A stretch of 64,000 nt of DNA from Pseudolysobacter antarcticus (GCF_004168365.1 NZ_CP035704.1:3472001-3536000); one strand, 5' to 3'. Counted from the stretch's first letter, positions 27,402 through 39,001 are shown. Numbers and translations: made by a program. The notes: generated by a model from the sequence alone, not told the origin.

Positions 27402-27422
27402 GGGTATTGCCTAGAACAAATT

Positions 27423-27776
27423 TTAGAACTTCAGACCGCCTTCACGCGCGGCATCTGCCAACGCTTGAATGCGACCGTGATAACGAAAGCCCGAACGGTC
27501 GAACGCGACGACTTCGATGCCGGCTGCGCGAGCCTTCTCTGCAATCGCCTTGCCGACAGCCGCCGCTGCGGCCTTGTTCTTGGTGCCTTTCAAGCCATCG
27601 GTTACAGCTTTCTGCAGAGTCGAAGCCGCTGCAATCACGGTATCGCCCGAAGCAGAAATAACCTGCGCGTACAAATGCTGACCGGTGCGATGCACGGTAA
27701 GGCGCGCGACGTTGAGCTTGCGAATGTGCGCACGCGTGGTCTTGGCGCGGCGCAGTCTTGCGATGTTCTTTTCCAT
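27423..27776 (-). CDS. rplR: 50S ribosomal protein L18
   Basis: A 117-residue L18, the 5S rRNA-binding protein. It starts [20 protein letters not shown] and has the [17 protein letters not shown] core and the [26 protein letters not shown] tail spread over the last 26 residues. The ATG at 27776 is preferred over an in-frame ATG 27 bases upstream, because the family begins with this basic stretch. Confidence 0.97.
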   Translation of the reverse strand: MEKNIARLRRAKTTRAHIRKLNVARLTVHRTGQHLYAQVISASGDTVIAAASTLQKAVTDGLKGTKNKAAAAAVGKAIAEKARAAGIEVVAFDRSGFRYHGRIQALADAAREGGLKF

Positions 27777-27853
27777 AACAGTCTCCGTGAAGCGGATCGG
27801 CATTTGAAAAGTTTGGCCACGAATATGACCAAACTCCTGCGGAAGAAACCGCG

Positions 27854-28384
27854 TTACGCCTTCTTGGCTTCTTTCAGGGTGATCTTCTCGCCGGCATAAC
27901 GCACACCCTTGCCCTTGTAGGGCTCCGGTGGGCGGAAAGCGCGGATCTTTGCAGCAACCTGGCCAACACTCTGCTTGTCAGAACCCTGGATGATGACTTC
28001 CGTCTGTGTCGGAGTCGCTAAAGTGATTCCTTCCGGCGCCTTGAATACAACCGGGTGGGAAAAACCCAAGGTCAGATTCAAATCCTTGCCGGCCATGGTC
28101 GCACGATAACCGACGCCGACCAGCTCAAGCTTGCGCTCATAACCTTGGCTGACACCATGCACCATGTTGTATACGAGGGCGCGTGTGGTACCGGCCATCT
28201 TGGTGCTGCCGTTTTCGTCATTGGTCGAAAATGTGACTTCGCCATTTTCGACCACCACACCGGTACCGGGAAGCATCGCCAGTTTCAGCGTGCCTTTCGG
28301 GCCTTTGACGGTGATCGAATTATCTTTGACGGCGCACTCAACCCCTTTGGGGAGTGCAACCGCTTTCTTTGCTACGCGTGACAT
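27854..28384 (-). CDS. rplF: 50S ribosomal protein L6
   Basis: A 176-residue L6 made of two similar domains. The C-terminal signature [14 protein letters not shown] near the end contacts the sarcin-ricin region of 23S rRNA. It begins 15 bases after rpsH. A 77-base gap follows to rplR. Confidence 0.98.
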   Translation of the reverse strand: MSRVAKKAVALPKGVECAVKDNSITVKGPKGTLKLAMLPGTGVVVENGEVTFSTNDENGSTKMAGTTRALVYNMVHGVSQGYERKLELVGVGYRATMAGKDLNLTLGFSHPVVFKAPEGITLATPTQTEVIIQGSDKQSVGQVAAKIRAFRPPEPYKGKGVRYAGEKITLKEAKKA

Positions 28385-28399
28385 GGATATTCTCCGAAC

Positions 28400-28798
28400 T
28401 TAGGCGACGGTGCCGATGATTTCGCCGCCGAGACCCTTCAAACGCGCTTGCGCGTCCGTCATGATCCCGGACGAGGTCGTCACGATCGAAATACCCAGAC
28501 CGCCCAATACCTTCGGCAATTCATCCTTGCCGCGATACTGGCGCAGGCCGGAACGGCTGACGCGTTGCAAATGGTCAATGGCCGGCTTGCCATCAAAATA
28601 CTTGAGCGCAATTTCAAGCTCTGCCTTGTTGCCTTCGGCCTTGGTGACCTGGGCATCGCGGATATAACCTTCATCCTTGAGTACCTTGGCAATCGCTACC
28701 TTGGTCTTGGACGACGGCATGCGCACTGCCACTTTGGCCGTAGCCTGGGCGTTGCGAATGCGCGTAAACATATCGGCGATCGGATCTGTCATGCTCAT
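28400..28798 (-). CDS. rpsH: 30S ribosomal protein S8
   Basis: A 132-residue S8 starting [17 protein letters not shown], with the signature [20 protein letters not shown]-like segment written here as [12 protein letters not shown] near residues 107-118. S8 is a primary 16S binder, and in E. coli it represses the spc operon. The first ATG (28798) is chosen because AAGGAA lies seven bases upstream. Confidence 0.97.
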   Translation of the reverse strand: MSMTDPIADMFTRIRNAQATAKVAVRMPSSKTKVAIAKVLKDEGYIRDAQVTKAEGNKAELEIALKYFDGKPAIDHLQRVSRSGLRQYRGKDELPKVLGGLGISIVTTSSGIMTDAQARLKGLGGEIIGTVA

Positions 28799-28813
28799 AA
28801 GTCTATTCCTTCC

Positions 28814-29119
28814 TTACCAGCTGGCTTTGCGCAAGCCGGGCACGTCACCACGCATCGTGGCTTCGCGCAGCTTGTGACGGCCAAGACCGAACTTGCTGTA
28901 TACGCCGCGCGAACGGCCGGTCAGCTCGCAGCGATTGCGCTGGCGAACGGGACTGGAGTCACGCGGAAGTTTCTGGATCTTCGTCTGCGCCGCCATCTTG
29001 TCCTCGTAGGACGACTTGGGGCTCATCACGATTGCTTTCAGTTCTGCGCGTTTGCTGGCGAATTTTGCCACCAGTTTGGTGCGCTTCTTTTCGCGCATCA
29101 CCATGCTTGTCTTGGCCAT
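28814..29119 (-). CDS. rpsN: 30S ribosomal protein S14, zinc-free type
   Basis: A 101-residue S14 with [19 protein letters not shown] and the C-terminal [18 protein letters not shown]. The length and the single Cys show the long, zinc-independent form. It starts 33 bases after rplE and ends 15 bases before rpsH. Confidence 0.98.
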   Translation of the reverse strand: MAKTSMVMREKKRTKLVAKFASKRAELKAIVMSPKSSYEDKMAAQTKIQKLPRDSSPVRQRNRCELTGRSRGVYSKFGLGRHKLREATMRGDVPGLRKASW

Positions 29120-29152
29120 AGCCGGTTTATCCTGTTGCGAATTGGTGCGTGA

Positions 29153-29692
29153 TTAATTGCGGAAAGGGAAACTGAAGGCTTCCAGCAATGCCTTGGCTTC
29201 CTCATCGGTCGCTGCGGTCGTGGCGATGGAAATATCCATGCCGCGCAATGCGTCGATCTGATCGAAATCGATCTCAGGAAAGATGATCTGTTCCTTGATC
29301 CCCATATTGTAGTTGCCACGGCCGTCAAACGCACGACCATTCACACCGCGGAAGTCGCGGACGCGCGGCAAGGCGATGTTCACGAGACGATCAATGAACT
29401 CGTACATGCGGTTACGACGCAAGGTAACCTTGCAACCGATCGGCCAGCCATCACGAATCTTGAAGGTTGCGATCGACTTGCGCGCCAGCGTCGAAACCGG
29501 CTTCTGACCGGCGATCTTGGCCATATCGGCGAGTGCAAAATCGAGCACCTTCTTGTTGCCGACCGCCTCGCCCACGCCCATGTTCAGCGTGACCTTGGTG
29601 ATGCGCGGCACTTGCATGATATTGGCGTAACCAAAGCGCTCCATCAGCTTCGGCACAACTTCATCTTTGTAGAATTTTTCCAGACGTACCAT
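29153..29692 (-). CDS. rplE: 50S ribosomal protein L5
   Basis: A 179-residue L5 with the signature [16 protein letters not shown], the [15 protein letters not shown] helix and [18 protein letters not shown]. It binds 5S rRNA and forms a bridge to S13. It follows rplX by 11 bases. Confidence 0.98.
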   Translation of the reverse strand: MVRLEKFYKDEVVPKLMERFGYANIMQVPRITKVTLNMGVGEAVGNKKVLDFALADMAKIAGQKPVSTLARKSIATFKIRDGWPIGCKVTLRRNRMYEFIDRLVNIALPRVRDFRGVNGRAFDGRGNYNMGIKEQIIFPEIDFDQIDALRGMDISIATTAATDEEAKALLEAFSFPFRN

Positions 29693-29703
29693 GACTATAT
29701 TCC

Positions 29704-30018
29704 TTACGCGTCAACTACTTCGCCCGATGCACGGAAAACGCGCACCTTGCGGCCGTCGTCGAGCTTCTTGAAACCCACGCGTTCGCCTTTATTGGCTGCG
29801 GAGTTGAATAGCATGACGTTGGAGATGTGGATGGAAGCCTCACGCTCGACGATACCGCCCGGCTGATTGGCCTGGGGATTCGGCTTCGTGTGGCGCTTAA
29901 TCAGGTTGATGTTCTGCACTACGAGACGATCACCGTCCACGCGCAGCACTTCACCTTTCTGGCCTTTGTTTTTTCCGGTAATCACGACAACCTGATCACC
30001 TTTGCGAATACGGTTCAT
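29704..30018 (-). CDS. rplX: 50S ribosomal protein L24
   Basis: A 104-residue L24 with the KOW motif [20 protein letters not shown] and the segment [20 protein letters not shown]. It is an assembly initiator at the tunnel exit. It starts 23 bases after rplN. Confidence 0.98.
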   Translation of the reverse strand: MNRIRKGDQVVVITGKNKGQKGEVLRVDGDRLVVQNINLIKRHTKPNPQANQPGGIVEREASIHISNVMLFNSAANKGERVGFKKLDDGRKVRVFRASGEVVDA

Positions 30019-30041
30019 GGCTTAACCCTGGATATGAACGA

Positions 30042-30410
30042 TTACAACACTTCTGGCGCGAGCGAGACGATCTTCATGAACTTCTCGGTACGCAGTTCGC
30101 GCGTCACCGGTCCAAAAATACGTGTGCCGATCGGCTCGAGTTTGTTGTTCAGCAATACGGCAGCGTTGCCATCGAAGCGGATCAACGATCCGTCCGGACG
30201 ACGAACGCCCTTGCGAGTGCGCACGACAACAGCGTCGTACACTTCGCCTTTCTTTACCTTACCGCGCGGAATGGCTTCTTTGATCGACACCTTGATGATG
30301 TCGCCAATGTGGGCGTAACGACGCTTGGAACCGCCGAGCACCTTGATGCACATCAGTTCTCGCGCACCGCTATTATCCGCTGCGGCCAATGTGGTCTGCA
30401 TTTGAATCAT
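30042..30410 (-). CDS. rplN: 50S ribosomal protein L14
   Basis: A 122-residue L14, the exact family length. It starts [20 protein letters not shown] and contains the [20 protein letters not shown] signature. It contacts 16S rRNA in an inter-subunit bridge. It opens the spc operon, 28 bases after rpsQ. Confidence 0.98.
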   Translation of the reverse strand: MIQMQTTLAAADNSGARELMCIKVLGGSKRRYAHIGDIIKVSIKEAIPRGKVKKGEVYDAVVVRTRKGVRRPDGSLIRFDGNAAVLLNNKLEPIGTRIFGPVTRELRTEKFMKIVSLAPEVL

Positions 30411-30438
30411 GGCAAACTCCTAAATATCGAGCCAGCGG

Positions 30439-30702
30439 TTACTGCGCGGCGCGCGTGAGTATTTCAACCACGCGCCAGTTTTTTGTTTTCGACACCGGTG
30501 CACACTCAGCGATACGCACGACGTCACCTTCATGGCACTCGCCCTTTTCATCATGGGCGTGCACCTTGGTCGAGCGACGGATGATCTTGCCGTACAGCTT
30601 GTGCTGCACCTGGCGTTCGAGCAGCACCGTCACGGTCTTCTGCATCTTGTTGCTGACTACGCGGCCTTCGACCGTGTGCAGTGCTTTCTGATTATCACTC
30701 AT
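30439..30702 (-). CDS. rpsQ: 30S ribosomal protein S17
   Basis: An 87-residue S17 with [17 protein letters not shown], an OB-fold core and the [18 protein letters not shown] signature. The ATG at 30702 is used. The preceding GTG is in frame but sits too close to the AAGGCG ribosome binding site. It is the last gene of the S10 operon. Confidence 0.97.
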   Translation of the reverse strand: MSDNQKALHTVEGRVVSNKMQKTVTVLLERQVQHKLYGKIIRRSTKVHAHDEKGECHEGDVVRIAECAPVSKTKNWRVVEILTRAAQ

Positions 30703-30713
30703 CACGAATCGCC

Positions 30714-30914
30714 TTATTTCTTGTCAACTGCTGTCGCGGATACGAGCAGCGTCTTGATCTGTGCAATCTCGCGCCGGACGCGCTTGAACTGATGCGTCTG
30801 GGTCTGTTGCCCGGCACCGCGCTGCATGCGCAGATTGAACTGCTCTTTGCGCAGGTCGAGAAGATGCGTGTTGAGATCCGCAGCAGATTTCTTGCTAAGT
30901 TCTTTGAATTCCAT
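30714..30914 (-). CDS. rpmC: 50S ribosomal protein L29
   Basis: A 66-residue all-helical L29 with [18 protein letters not shown] and the signature RRGAGQQ-type loop ([19 protein letters not shown]). It lies at the tunnel exit beside L23. Its ATG shares one base with the rplP stop (TGATG), so translation is coupled. The final residues are VDKK. Confidence 0.97.
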   Translation of the reverse strand: MEFKELSKKSAADLNTHLLDLRKEQFNLRMQRGAGQQTQTHQFKRVRREIAQIKTLLVSATAVDKK

Positions 30915-31327
30915 CACAGCACCGTTCGGCTAACAAACTGCGTCTGCACCGAAAGCTTGGCGGCGGCCAGGCGGAATGCCTCGCGCGCGCTGCTTTCGTC
31001 AACGCCTTCAATTTCATACAGCATGCGACCCGGCTGGATCACTGCCACCCAAAATTCCACATTACCCTTACCGTTACCCATACGTACTTCGATCGGCTTG
31101 CGGCTGATCGGCTTGTCCGGGAAAACGCGAATCCAGAGCTTGCCGCCGCGCTTGACGAAACGTGTCACGCAACGGCGTGCTGCTTCGATCTGGCGTGCGG
31201 TGATATGCCCGTGCGTGATGGCCTTGAGGCCGTACTCGCCGAAGCTCACCTTGTTGGCAACATAACTCAGGCCATGGTTGCGGCCTTTGTGCATCTTGCG
31301 ATATTTGGTGCGATTAGGTTGCAACAT
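30914..31327 (-). CDS. rplP: 50S ribosomal protein L16
   Basis: A 137-residue L16 with [20 protein letters not shown] at the start and the signatures [20 protein letters not shown] and [19 protein letters not shown]-like segments. It organises the A-site region of the peptidyl transferase centre. The Arg in the P-x-x-x-x-R-K loop that is hydroxylated by YcfD in E. coli appears to be present. It is 11 bases after rpsC. Confidence 0.98.
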   Translation of the reverse strand: MLQPNRTKYRKMHKGRNHGLSYVANKVSFGEYGLKAITHGHITARQIEAARRCVTRFVKRGGKLWIRVFPDKPISRKPIEVRMGNGKGNVEFWVAVIQPGRMLYEIEGVDESSAREAFRLAAAKLSVQTQFVSRTVL

Positions 31328-31338
31328 GACTCAAACTC

Positions 31339-32064
31339 CTACTTCGCGCCTTGACGATGTTCGCGTGGTTCACGCGGCTCGCGCTGGTGCGTATCACGCT
31401 GATCGGATTTCGCTTCGGCGACACTGGCGGCGTGCAGGTCGAAAATCTCGCCCTTGTAGATCCACACCTTGATGCCGATGATGCCGTACGTGGTTTTCGC
31501 TTCGGCGGTGCCGTAGTCGATATCCGCACGCAACGTATGCAGCGGAACGCGACCTTCACGGTACCATTCGGAACGTGCGATTTCCGCACCGTTCAAACGC
31601 CCACCCACATTGACCTTGATACCGAGTGCGCCGATGCGCATCGCATTTGTCACGGCACGCTTCATCGCGCGCCGGAACATGATGCGGCGCTCCAGCTGCT
31701 GCGCGATCGACTCGGCAACCAGCTGTGCATCAAGCTCGGGCTTGCGCACTTCAGCCACGTTGATGTGAGCGGGAACGCCCATCACCGCCGAGACTTCCTT
31801 GCGCAGTTTCTCGATGTCCTCGCCTTTCTTGCCGATCACCACACCCGGACGCGCCGTGTGAATGGTGATACGCGCAGTCTTGGCCGGACGCTCGATCAAA
31901 ATCTTCGAAATACCCGCCTGGGCCAACTTCTTGCGCAGCAACTCGCGCACGCGCAGATCGGCGGCAAGATACTTGGCGTAGTCGGCCTTGTTGGCGAACC
32001 ATTTGGAATTCCAATCCTTGGAGATGCCAAGGCGAATTCCGGTTGGATGAACTTTATGACCCAT
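31339..32064 (-). CDS. rpsC: 30S ribosomal protein S3
   Basis: A 241-residue S3 with [14 protein letters not shown], the KH domain ([19 protein letters not shown]) and the C-terminal domain signature ending [15 protein letters not shown]3 lines the mRNA entry tunnel. The last 25 residues are Gln/Arg/Glu-rich ([12 protein letters not shown]), a short low-complexity tail. It follows rplV by 11 bases. Confidence 0.98.
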   Translation of the reverse strand: MGHKVHPTGIRLGISKDWNSKWFANKADYAKYLAADLRVRELLRKKLAQAGISKILIERPAKTARITIHTARPGVVIGKKGEDIEKLRKEVSAVMGVPAHINVAEVRKPELDAQLVAESIAQQLERRIMFRRAMKRAVTNAMRIGALGIKVNVGGRLNGAEIARSEWYREGRVPLHTLRADIDYGTAEAKTTYGIIGIKVWIYKGEIFDLHAASVAEAKSDQRDTHQREPREPREHRQGAK

Positions 32065-32075
32065 CGTTCGTTTCC

Positions 32076-32405
32076 TTAGCTACCTACGACCACAGTGATG
32101 TGGCTGCTACGCTTCAAGATGCGTGCACCGCGGCCTTTGGCGCGAGCATGCATGCGCTTCATGGTCGGACCTTCATCAACAAAGATCTTCGACACCTTCA
32201 ATTCATCCACATCAGCGCCCTGGTTGTTTTCGGCATTCGCGATCGCCGACAACAGCAGTTTCTTGATGAGGTGCGCTGCCTTCTTGTTGCTGAAGGTCAG
32301 CAGGTTGGTTGCATGTCCAACGGGCATGCCACGAACCTGATCACAAACCAGACGCACTTTTTGCGCCGAGATGCGAGCACTACGTAAAATCGCTTTCGCT
32401 TCCAT
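32076..32405 (-). CDS. rplV: 50S ribosomal protein L22
   Basis: A 109-residue L22 with the classic start [20 protein letters not shown] and the tip hairpin [19 protein letters not shown] that lines the exit tunnel. The ATG at 32405 is six bases after AAGGGG. An ATG two codons upstream touches that site and is rejected. Confidence 0.97.
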   Translation of the reverse strand: MEAKAILRSARISAQKVRLVCDQVRGMPVGHATNLLTFSNKKAAHLIKKLLLSAIANAENNQGADVDELKVSKIFVDEGPTMKRMHARAKGRGARILKRSSHITVVVGS

Positions 32406-32415
32406 GGTCATCCCC

Positions 32416-32691
32416 TTACTTACCGGATTTCTTGTCGCCGGAGTGACCCTTGAACGTACGGGTCACGGCGAACTCACCGAGTTTGTGGCCGACCATGTTC
32501 TCGTTAACCAGCACAGGAACATGCTGACGACCGTTATGCACAGCGAGCGTGAGGCCTACCATTTCCGGCAGGATCATGGAACGTCGCGACCAGGTCTTGA
32601 TCGGACGCTTGTTATTGGTGGCTGCCGCCGCCTCGACCTTCTTGAGAAGGTGCAGGTCGACAAACGGGCCTTTTTTCAGAGAACGCGCCAT
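32416..32691 (-). CDS. rpsS: 30S ribosomal protein S19
   Basis: A 91-residue S19 starting [20 protein letters not shown], with the core [18 protein letters not shown] and the [12 protein letters not shown] strand. It forms part of the 30S head with S13. It lies 13 bases after rplB and ten before rplV. Confidence 0.98.
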   Translation of the reverse strand: MARSLKKGPFVDLHLLKKVEAAAATNNKRPIKTWSRRSMILPEMVGLTLAVHNGRQHVPVLVNENMVGHKLGEFAVTRTFKGHSGDKKSGK

Positions 32692-32704
32692 GGTCTATTC
32701 CTGA

Positions 32705-33529
32705 TTACTTCTTGCTACGGCGCACGATGAACTGCTCCGTGCGCTTGTTGTTACGAGTCTTGAAGCCCTTGGTCGGCTGGCCCCACGGACTGACCGGATG
32801 ACGACCGCCCGAGGTCTTGCCTTCACCACCACCATGCGGATGGTCGACCGGGTTCATCACCACACCGCGAACGGTCGGACGAATACCCAACCAGCGCTTG
32901 GCGCCGGCCTTGCCGATCTTGCGCAGGCTGTGTTCCGAGTTACCGACTTCACCCAAGGTAGCGTGGCACTCGGCCGGCACCTTGCGGGTTTCGCCAGAAC
33001 GCAGACGCAGCGTGGCATAACCTTGTTCACGAGCAATCAACTGAGCAGAGGCGCCGGCACTGCGCGCAATCTGCGCACCCTTGCCTGGCTTCATCTCGAT
33101 GCAATGCACGGTCGAACCGATCGGCACATTGCGCAGCGGCAAGGTGTTGCCCGGTTTGATCGGCGCATCGCGACCAGCCATGAGCTGATCACCAATTGCC
33201 ACGCCCTTCGGCGCGATGATGTAACGACGCTCGCCATCGACATACAACAGCAGCGCAATGTGCGCGGTGCGGTTGGGATCGTATTCGATCCGCTCGACCT
33301 TGCAGGCAATGCCTTCTTTGTCGCGCTTGAAATCGATGATGCGGTAATGCTGTTTGTGACCACCACCTTTATGACGGGTGGTGATGCGTCCGTAATGGTT
33401 ACGGCCGCCAGTCTTGCTCTGCGACTCGACAAGAGCCGCATGCGGCTTGCCTTTGTGCAGCCCCGGCGTTACCACTCGAACCATCGAGCGGCGGCCAGGA
33501 GACGTTGGTTTTACTGTCATCAATGCCAT
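32705..33529 (-). CDS. rplB: 50S ribosomal protein L2
   Basis: A 274-residue L2 with the [13 protein letters not shown] start and the C-terminal [20 protein letters not shown] loop, whose His is important near the peptidyl transferase centre. It is required for subunit association. It lies 13 bases after rplW. Confidence 0.98.
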   Translation of the reverse strand: MALMTVKPTSPGRRSMVRVVTPGLHKGKPHAALVESQSKTGGRNHYGRITTRHKGGGHKQHYRIIDFKRDKEGIACKVERIEYDPNRTAHIALLLYVDGERRYIIAPKGVAIGDQLMAGRDAPIKPGNTLPLRNVPIGSTVHCIEMKPGKGAQIARSAGASAQLIAREQGYATLRLRSGETRKVPAECHATLGEVGNSEHSLRKIGKAGAKRWLGIRPTVRGVVMNPVDHPHGGGEGKTSGGRHPVSPWGQPTKGFKTRNNKRTEQFIVRRSKK

Positions 33530-33542
33530 GGGTTATCCCACC

Positions 33543-33836
33543 TTATGCCTTTGCGGTCACGTCGATGGTTTGGCCATCGAGCAGACTCACATAGGCTTTG
33601 CGCCAGTCGCTACGGCGACCGGTACGATTACGAAACGGCTTGGTCTTGCCTTTGACGTTGACCACGTTGACAGCTTTCACCTTGACACTGAAAAGCTCTT
33701 CAACGGCGGCCTTGACGTCGGCCTTGGTCGCAGTGGACGCAACTTCAAAAACGTAGGAGCTACTTTCCTGCAGACGCGCACTCTTTTCAGAGATATGCGG
33801 GGCGCGCAGGATATTCAACAAATGTTCGGTGCTCAT
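33543..33836 (-). CDS. rplW: 50S ribosomal protein L23
   Basis: A 97-residue L23 starting [20 protein letters not shown], with the [19 protein letters not shown] loop and the AYVSLLDGQ strand. It is the docking site for trigger factor and SRP at the tunnel exit. The ATG at 33836 overlaps the rplD stop by four bases and has GAGGAG eight bases upstream. Confidence 0.97.
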   Translation of the reverse strand: MSTEHLLNILRAPHISEKSARLQESSSYVFEVASTATKADVKAAVEELFSVKVKAVNVVNVKGKTKPFRNRTGRRSDWRKAYVSLLDGQTIDVTAKA

Positions 33837-34438
33837 GCCAGCCACTCCTCGATTTTCTTGATCGACTCGACGGTCACGACGACGTGATCGGCATCAACCA
33901 GGCTGACCGGATCCAGCGCGGACACATCACACACCGCGATATACGGCAGATTGCGTGCAGCCAGATAAATGTTCTGATTCACGTCTTCGGTGACCAACAA
34001 CACTTTCTTGCCCAGATCGAGATCCTTGAGCTTGCCGAGCAGATGCTGGGTCTTGGCTTCGGTGATATCAAAACCCGTCACCACTTTCAGACGACCCTGA
34101 CGATTCAGCTCGGACAAGATGGCCTGCACTGCACCGCGGAACATCTTCTTGTTGACCTTCTGCGCAAAGCTGCGTGGCTTCGCTGCAAAGGTCACACCAC
34201 CGCCGACAAAGATCGGAGCGCGGTAATCGCCGTGACGTGCACCGCCGCCTTTCTGCTTCTTGAATTTCTTGGTAGTACCGCGAACTTCCGAACGAGTCTT
34301 CTGTGCCTTGGTACCGGAGCGGCCCGCATTGCGGTACGCGACGACAACCTGATGCACCAGACTTCCGCTGAATTCGCGATCAAACACCGTGTCGGAAACC
34401 GACAGAGGTTCTTTCGCACCGACTACTTGCAATTCCAT
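33833..34438 (-). CDS. rplD: 50S ribosomal protein L4
   Basis: A 201-residue L4 with the extended tunnel loop ([20 protein letters not shown], then [18 protein letters not shown]) and a C-terminal globular domain. In E. coli L4 also represses its own S10 operon. It begins 12 bases after rplC and overlaps rplW. Confidence 0.98.
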   Translation of the reverse strand: MELQVVGAKEPLSVSDTVFDREFSGSLVHQVVVAYRNAGRSGTKAQKTRSEVRGTTKKFKKQKGGGARHGDYRAPIFVGGGVTFAAKPRSFAQKVNKKMFRGAVQAILSELNRQGRLKVVTGFDITEAKTQHLLGKLKDLDLGKKVLLVTEDVNQNIYLAARNLPYIAVCDVSALDPVSLVDADHVVVTVESIKKIEEWLA

Positions 34439-34450
34439 GATGCGGCTCCT

Positions 34451-35092
34451 TTAACCTTTCGACGCTGGACGGATGATGACATCACCATTCGTCGCACCCG
34501 GAACCGCACCACGAATCGCGATCAGGTGACGCTCGGCGTCGATCTTGACCACGACCAGATTCTGGACCGTTTGATTTTCTGCACCCATGTGCCCGGCCAT
34601 CTTCTTGCCCGGAAACACACGACCTGGAGTTTGACGCTGACCAATTGAGCCCGGCGCACGATGCGACAACGAGTTACCGTGGGTGGCATCGCCCATGGTG
34701 AAGTTCCAGCGCTTGATCGTGCCCTGGAAGCCCTTGCCCTTGGTGACACCGGCAACGTCGACCTTCTGACCAATCGTGAAAACTTCATCAGCCTTCAACT
34801 CACCACCGACATTGAACTTGCCGATCTCACCAGCTTCAACACGGAACTCCCACAGGCCGCGACCCGCTTCAACCTTGGCCTTGGCGTGGTGCCCGGCGAT
34901 CGGCTTGCTGATCAGCGCAGCGCGCTTCTTGCCAACGGCAACCTGCACCGCTGTATAACCGTCGATTTCCACGGTCTTCACTTGGGTAATACGATTCGGC
35001 GTCGCTTCAATCAGCGTTACGGGAATCGATTCACCAGCTTCAGTGAAGATTCGTGTCATGCCGCATTTGCGGCCTACTAACCCGATACTCAT
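34451..35092 (-). CDS. rplC: 50S ribosomal protein L3
   Basis: A 213-residue L3 with [20 protein letters not shown] and the central loop [20 protein letters not shown], which carries the Gln methylated by PrmB in E. coli (GQRQTPG). It is an early large-subunit assembly protein. It starts 36 bases after rpsJ. Confidence 0.98.
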   Translation of the reverse strand: MSIGLVGRKCGMTRIFTEAGESIPVTLIEATPNRITQVKTVEIDGYTAVQVAVGKKRAALISKPIAGHHAKAKVEAGRGLWEFRVEAGEIGKFNVGGELKADEVFTIGQKVDVAGVTKGKGFQGTIKRWNFTMGDATHGNSLSHRAPGSIGQRQTPGRVFPGKKMAGHMGAENQTVQNLVVVKIDAERHLIAIRGAVPGATNGDVIIRPASKG

Positions 35093-35128
35093 CGTCGTGT
35101 CCTAATATACTTTTGTTATATCTGCTGC

Positions 35129-35440
35129 TTAGTACAATTTGATCTGAACGTCGACGCCGGCCGCCAGATCGAGCTTCATCAGGGCGTCAACGGTCTTGTC
35201 GTTCGGATCGACGATATCCAGCACACGTTTGTGAGTGCGGGTTTCGTACTGATCACGCGCATCCTTGTCTACGTGCGGCGACGTCAGGATGGTGAAACGC
35301 TCCATCTTGGTCGGCAGCGGAATCGGGCCACGAACCTGCGCACCAGTGCGCTTGGCCGTTTCCACAATTTCACTCGCGGAGCGATCGATCAAACGATGAT
35401 CGTACGCCTTGAGTCGAATTCGAATCTTCTGGTCAGCCAT
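35129..35440 (-). CDS. rpsJ: 30S ribosomal protein S10 (NusE)
   Basis: A 103-residue S10 with [20 protein letters not shown] and the signature [20 protein letters not shown]. It works in the 30S head, and also in antitermination with NusB and in NusG-mediated coupling. It is the first gene of the S10 operon, behind the tufA terminator. Confidence 0.98.
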   Translation of the reverse strand: MADQKIRIRLKAYDHRLIDRSASEIVETAKRTGAQVRGPIPLPTKMERFTILTSPHVDKDARDQYETRTHKRVLDIVDPNDKTVDALMKLDLAAGVDVQIKLY

Positions 35441-35470
35441 GAGCCGTGTCCTTCAATCACAAAGAGCAAA

Positions 35471-35493
35471 GAGGCGGGATCTTGTCCCGCCTC
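35471..35493 (-). terminator. Terminator-like hairpin after tufA
   Basis: GAGGCGGGA and TCCCGCCTC pair perfectly around a five-base loop, 18 bases past the tufA stop on the minus strand, followed by the T-rich stretch TTTGCTCTTT. It separates the str operon from the S10 operon. Readthrough is likely given the short distance to rpsJ. Confidence 0.75.
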
Positions 35494-35510
35494 CGGGATG
35501 CATTAATTAC

Positions 35511-36701
35511 TTACTTGACGACCTTGGCCACCACACCAGCGCCGACGGTACGGCCGCCTTCGCGAATCGCGAAGCGCAGACCTTCTTCCATCGCGATCGG
35601 GTGGATCAAGCTCACCACCATTTTGATGTTGTCGCCCGGCATGACCATTTCCACGCCTTCCGGCAACTCGCACGCACCCGTGACATCGGTGGTGCGGAAG
35701 TAGAACTGCGGACGGTAGCCTTTGAAGAACGGCGTGTGACGGCCACCTTCATCCTTGCTCAACACGTAAACCTCGGCTTCGAAGTCGGTGTGCGGGGTGA
35801 TGCTGCCGGGCTTGCACAACACTTGGCCACGCTCGACGTCGTCGCGCTTGGTGCCGCGCAGGAGGACACCGACGTTGTCACCGGCCATACCCTGATCGAG
35901 CAGCTTGCGGAACATTTCAACACCGGTGCAGGTGGTCTTGACGGTCGGCTTGATGCCGACGATCTCGATTTCATCACCGACTTTGACGATGCCGCGTTCA
36001 ATACGACCGGTCACGACGGTGCCGCGGCCAGAGATCGAGAACACGTCTTCGACGGGCAGCAGGAACGGCTTGTCGAGTACGCGGGTCGGTTCCGGGATGT
36101 AGCTGTCCAGCGCATCGACGAGCTTGATGATCGACGGCACGCCGATTTCGCTCTGATCACCGGCCAGCGCTTTCATCGCCGAGCCGTGGATGATCGGGGT
36201 GTCATCGCCCGGGAATTCGTACTTGCTGAGCAAGTCGCGAACTTCCATTTCGACGAGTTCGAGCAGTTCGGCGTCGTCGACCATGTCGCACTTGTTCAGG
36301 TACACCACAACGTACGGCACACCAACCTGACGGGCGAGCAGGATGTGCTCACGGGTCTGCGGCATCGGGCCATCGGCGGCGGAACACACCAGGATCGCGC
36401 CGTCCATCTGCGCGGCACCGGTGATCATGTTTTTCACATAATCGGCGTGGCCGGGGCAATCGACGTGGGCGTAGTGGCGATTCGGGGATTCATATTCCAC
36501 GTGGGCCGTAGCAATCGTGATGCCGCGCGCACGCTCTTCCGGCGCTGCGTCGATCTGATCGTACGCTTTGAACTCGCCACCAAAACGTTCTGCTCCGACT
36601 TTCGTCAGCGCTGCTGTCAGCGTGGTCTTGCCGTGATCGACGTGGCCAATTGTGCCTACGTTGACGTGCGGCTTCTTACGCTCGAATTTTCCCTTAGCCA
36701 T
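35511..36701 (-). CDS. tufA: Elongation factor Tu, copy A
   Basis: A 396-residue EF-Tu with P-loop GHVDHGKT, effector region [25 protein letters not shown] and domains 2 and 3 complete. It delivers aminoacyl-tRNA to the ribosome. The encoded protein is identical to the product of the second copy at 52478-53668. At DNA level 722 bases (35905-36626) are also identical, while the last 394 bases of the gene differ at ten positions. It lies 35 bases after fusA at the end of the str operon. Confidence 0.99.
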   Translation of the reverse strand: MAKGKFERKKPHVNVGTIGHVDHGKTTLTAALTKVGAERFGGEFKAYDQIDAAPEERARGITIATAHVEYESPNRHYAHVDCPGHADYVKNMITGAAQMDGAILVCSAADGPMPQTREHILLARQVGVPYVVVYLNKCDMVDDAELLELVEMEVRDLLSKYEFPGDDTPIIHGSAMKALAGDQSEIGVPSIIKLVDALDSYIPEPTRVLDKPFLLPVEDVFSISGRGTVVTGRIERGIVKVGDEIEIVGIKPTVKTTCTGVEMFRKLLDQGMAGDNVGVLLRGTKRDDVERGQVLCKPGSITPHTDFEAEVYVLSKDEGGRHTPFFKGYRPQFYFRTTDVTGACELPEGVEMVMPGDNIKMVVSLIHPIAMEEGLRFAIREGGRTVGAGVVAKVVK

Positions 36702-36736
36702 GACTCAAACCTCAATAATTCTTGAATTAATCAATC

Positions 36737-38827
36737 TCAGGATTTTTTCATTACCGCTTCGGCGACATTGGTCGGCGCTTCGGCGTAATGATCAAATTCC
36801 ATCGTGAAGGTCGCTCGACCCTGGCTCATTGAGCGCAAGGATGTCGCGTAACCAAACATTTCACCCAGTGGCACCTGAGCATCAATGGTCTTGCCGGACG
36901 GAGAATCCTCCTGACCTTGCAACACACCACGACGACGACTCAGATCACCCATCACATCGCCCATGTAATCTTCAGGCGTTACGACTTCGACTTTCATTAT
37001 CGGCTCAAGCAGTACCGGACTCGCTTTCGCGAAACCATCCTTGAATGCCATCGAACCGGCAATCTTGAACGCCATTTCATTGGAGTCGACATCGTGATAC
37101 GAACCGTCGATCAGACGGATCTTGACGTCAACCACCGGGAAGCCGGCAAGTATGCCATTTCCCAGCTGCTCTTGAATACCTTTATCTACCGCCGGGATGT
37201 ATTCCTTTGGAATGACACCGCCGATTACGGCGTTCTCGAACAAATACCCTGCACCACGTTCGCGCGGCTCCATCTCGATGACCACATGACCATATTGGCC
37301 GCGACCACCAGACTGACGCACAAACTTGCCTTCTTGCTTGACCGCCTTGCGAATCGTCTCGCGATACGCAACCTGCGGCTTGCCAACATTTGCCTCAACG
37401 CTGAATTCGCGCTTCATGCGATCAACGATGATTTCCAGATGCAACTCGCCCATTCCTGCGATGATGGTCTGACCCGACTCTTCATCCGAACGCACTCGAA
37501 ACGATGGATCTTCCTGCGCGAGACGCGACAAGGCGATACCCATTTTTTCCTGATCTACCTTGGTCCGAGGCTCAATCGCCATCGCGATGACCGGCTCGGG
37601 AAAGATCATTTTTTCGAGCGTTATTACTTTATCCAGTGCACACAGGGTATCGCCGGTTGTTACGTCTTTCAGACCGACTGCCGCCGCAATATCACCTGCA
37701 CGCACTTCTTTTATTTCATCGCGATTGTTTGCATGCATCTGCAGCAAACGACCGACACGCTCTTTCTTGCCTTTGATCGGACTGAATACCGTATCTCCGG
37801 AATTCAGCACCCCGGAATAAACCCGGAAGAATGTCAACGAACCGACATACGGATCAGTAGCGATCTTGAATGCAAGTGCCGAAAACGGTTGATCGTCACC
37901 AGCAGATCGCAATATCTCTTTATCGTCTTCGTCCAAGCCCTTCACGGGCGGCCGGTCGGACGGCGCTGGAAGATAGCGAATTACGCCATCCAACATCGCT
38001 TGTACACCCTTGTTCTTGAAGGCCGAACCGCAAAACACCGGAATGATCTTGGTGCTCAGCGTGCCGATACGAATGCCTTCGATCACCTCTTCTTCGGACA
38101 GATCTTCACCGCCCAAATATTTGTCCATGAGCACATCGGAGTTCTCCGCCGCCGACTCCACCAGATGCTCGCGCGCCGCCTTGGCCGCTGCCAGCAAATC
38201 TGCAGGGATCTCGATGTAATCGAACTTCATGCCCTGGGACTCCATGTCCCAGTGGATTGCCTTCATCTTGAGCAGATCAATCACGCCCTCAAACTTGTCT
38301 TCCGCACCGATCGGCATCTGCATTGGCACCGGATTGGCACCAAGACGCGACCTGAGTTGAGCGATAACTTTGTTGAAATCTGCGCCGGCGCGATCCATCT
38401 TGTTGACGAACGCGACACGCGGCACACCGTACTTGTTCGCTTGCCGCCACACCGTTTCCGACTGCGGCTGCACACCGCCGACCGCACAGAGCACAAACAC
38501 CGCACCATCCAGCACGCGCAAAGAACGCTCTACCTCGATAGTGAAATCAACGTGTCCCGGCGTATCGATGATATTAAAACGATGCAGCGCGAACGAACCG
38601 TCCATACCCTGCCAGAAGCAAGTTGTTGCAGCGGACGTGATGGTAATGCCACGCTCCTGCTCCTGCTCCATCCAGTCCATCGTAGCCGCACCTTCATGCA
38701 CTTCACCGATCTTGTGGGATCGGCCAGTGTAAAAAAGAATGCGCTCAGTCGTCGTCGTTTTACCCGCATCAATATGAGCCATGATGCCGAAATTACGATA
38801 CTGATCGATGGGGGTAGTACGTGCCAC
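36737..38827 (-). CDS. fusA: Elongation factor G
   Basis: A 696-residue translocation GTPase with P-loop [12 protein letters not shown], switch [14 protein letters not shown] and [10 protein letters not shown], followed by domains II-V (ending in an Ala-rich helix and VMKKS). The start is taken as GTG at 38827 (protein beginning [20 protein letters not shown] after the initiator), with AGAGAG six bases upstream. An ATG ten codons earlier has no binding site and would give an unusual N-terminus. It lies in the str operon between rpsG (174-base gap without a recognisable gene) and tufA. Confidence 0.98.
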   Translation of the reverse strand: MARTTPIDQYRNFGIMAHIDAGKTTTTERILFYTGRSHKIGEVHEGAATMDWMEQEQERGITITSAATTCFWQGMDGSFALHRFNIIDTPGHVDFTIEVERSLRVLDGAVFVLCAVGGVQPQSETVWRQANKYGVPRVAFVNKMDRAGADFNKVIAQLRSRLGANPVPMQMPIGAEDKFEGVIDLLKMKAIHWDMESQGMKFDYIEIPADLLAAAKAAREHLVESAAENSDVLMDKYLGGEDLSEEEVIEGIRIGTLSTKIIPVFCGSAFKNKGVQAMLDGVIRYLPAPSDRPPVKGLDEDDKEILRSAGDDQPFSALAFKIATDPYVGSLTFFRVYSGVLNSGDTVFSPIKGKKERVGRLLQMHANNRDEIKEVRAGDIAAAVGLKDVTTGDTLCALDKVITLEKMIFPEPVIAMAIEPRTKVDQEKMGIALSRLAQEDPSFRVRSDEESGQTIIAGMGELHLEIIVDRMKREFSVEANVGKPQVAYRETIRKAVKQEGKFVRQSGGRGQYGHVVIEMEPRERGAGYLFENAVIGGVIPKEYIPAVDKGIQEQLGNGILAGFPVVDVKIRLIDGSYHDVDSNEMAFKIAGSMAFKDGFAKASPVLLEPIMKVEVVTPEDYMGDVMGDLSRRRGVLQGQEDSPSGKTIDAQVPLGEMFGYATSLRSMSQGRATFTMEFDHYAEAPTNVAEAVMKKS

Positions 38828-39001
38828 AAGGTTCTCTCTACTTAATCGCAGCAACATCGGATTGCAGATATCGGGATATTAAAACCACAACTTCTACAAG
38901 CCACTCGAGCCAAAAATGCAGAATCGAGTTATCTCCAAATCCAGAGAATTGATGTTACAAATCTTGTATTTCTAATTCTAAAATCGATTCTGAAAATCGA
39001 A

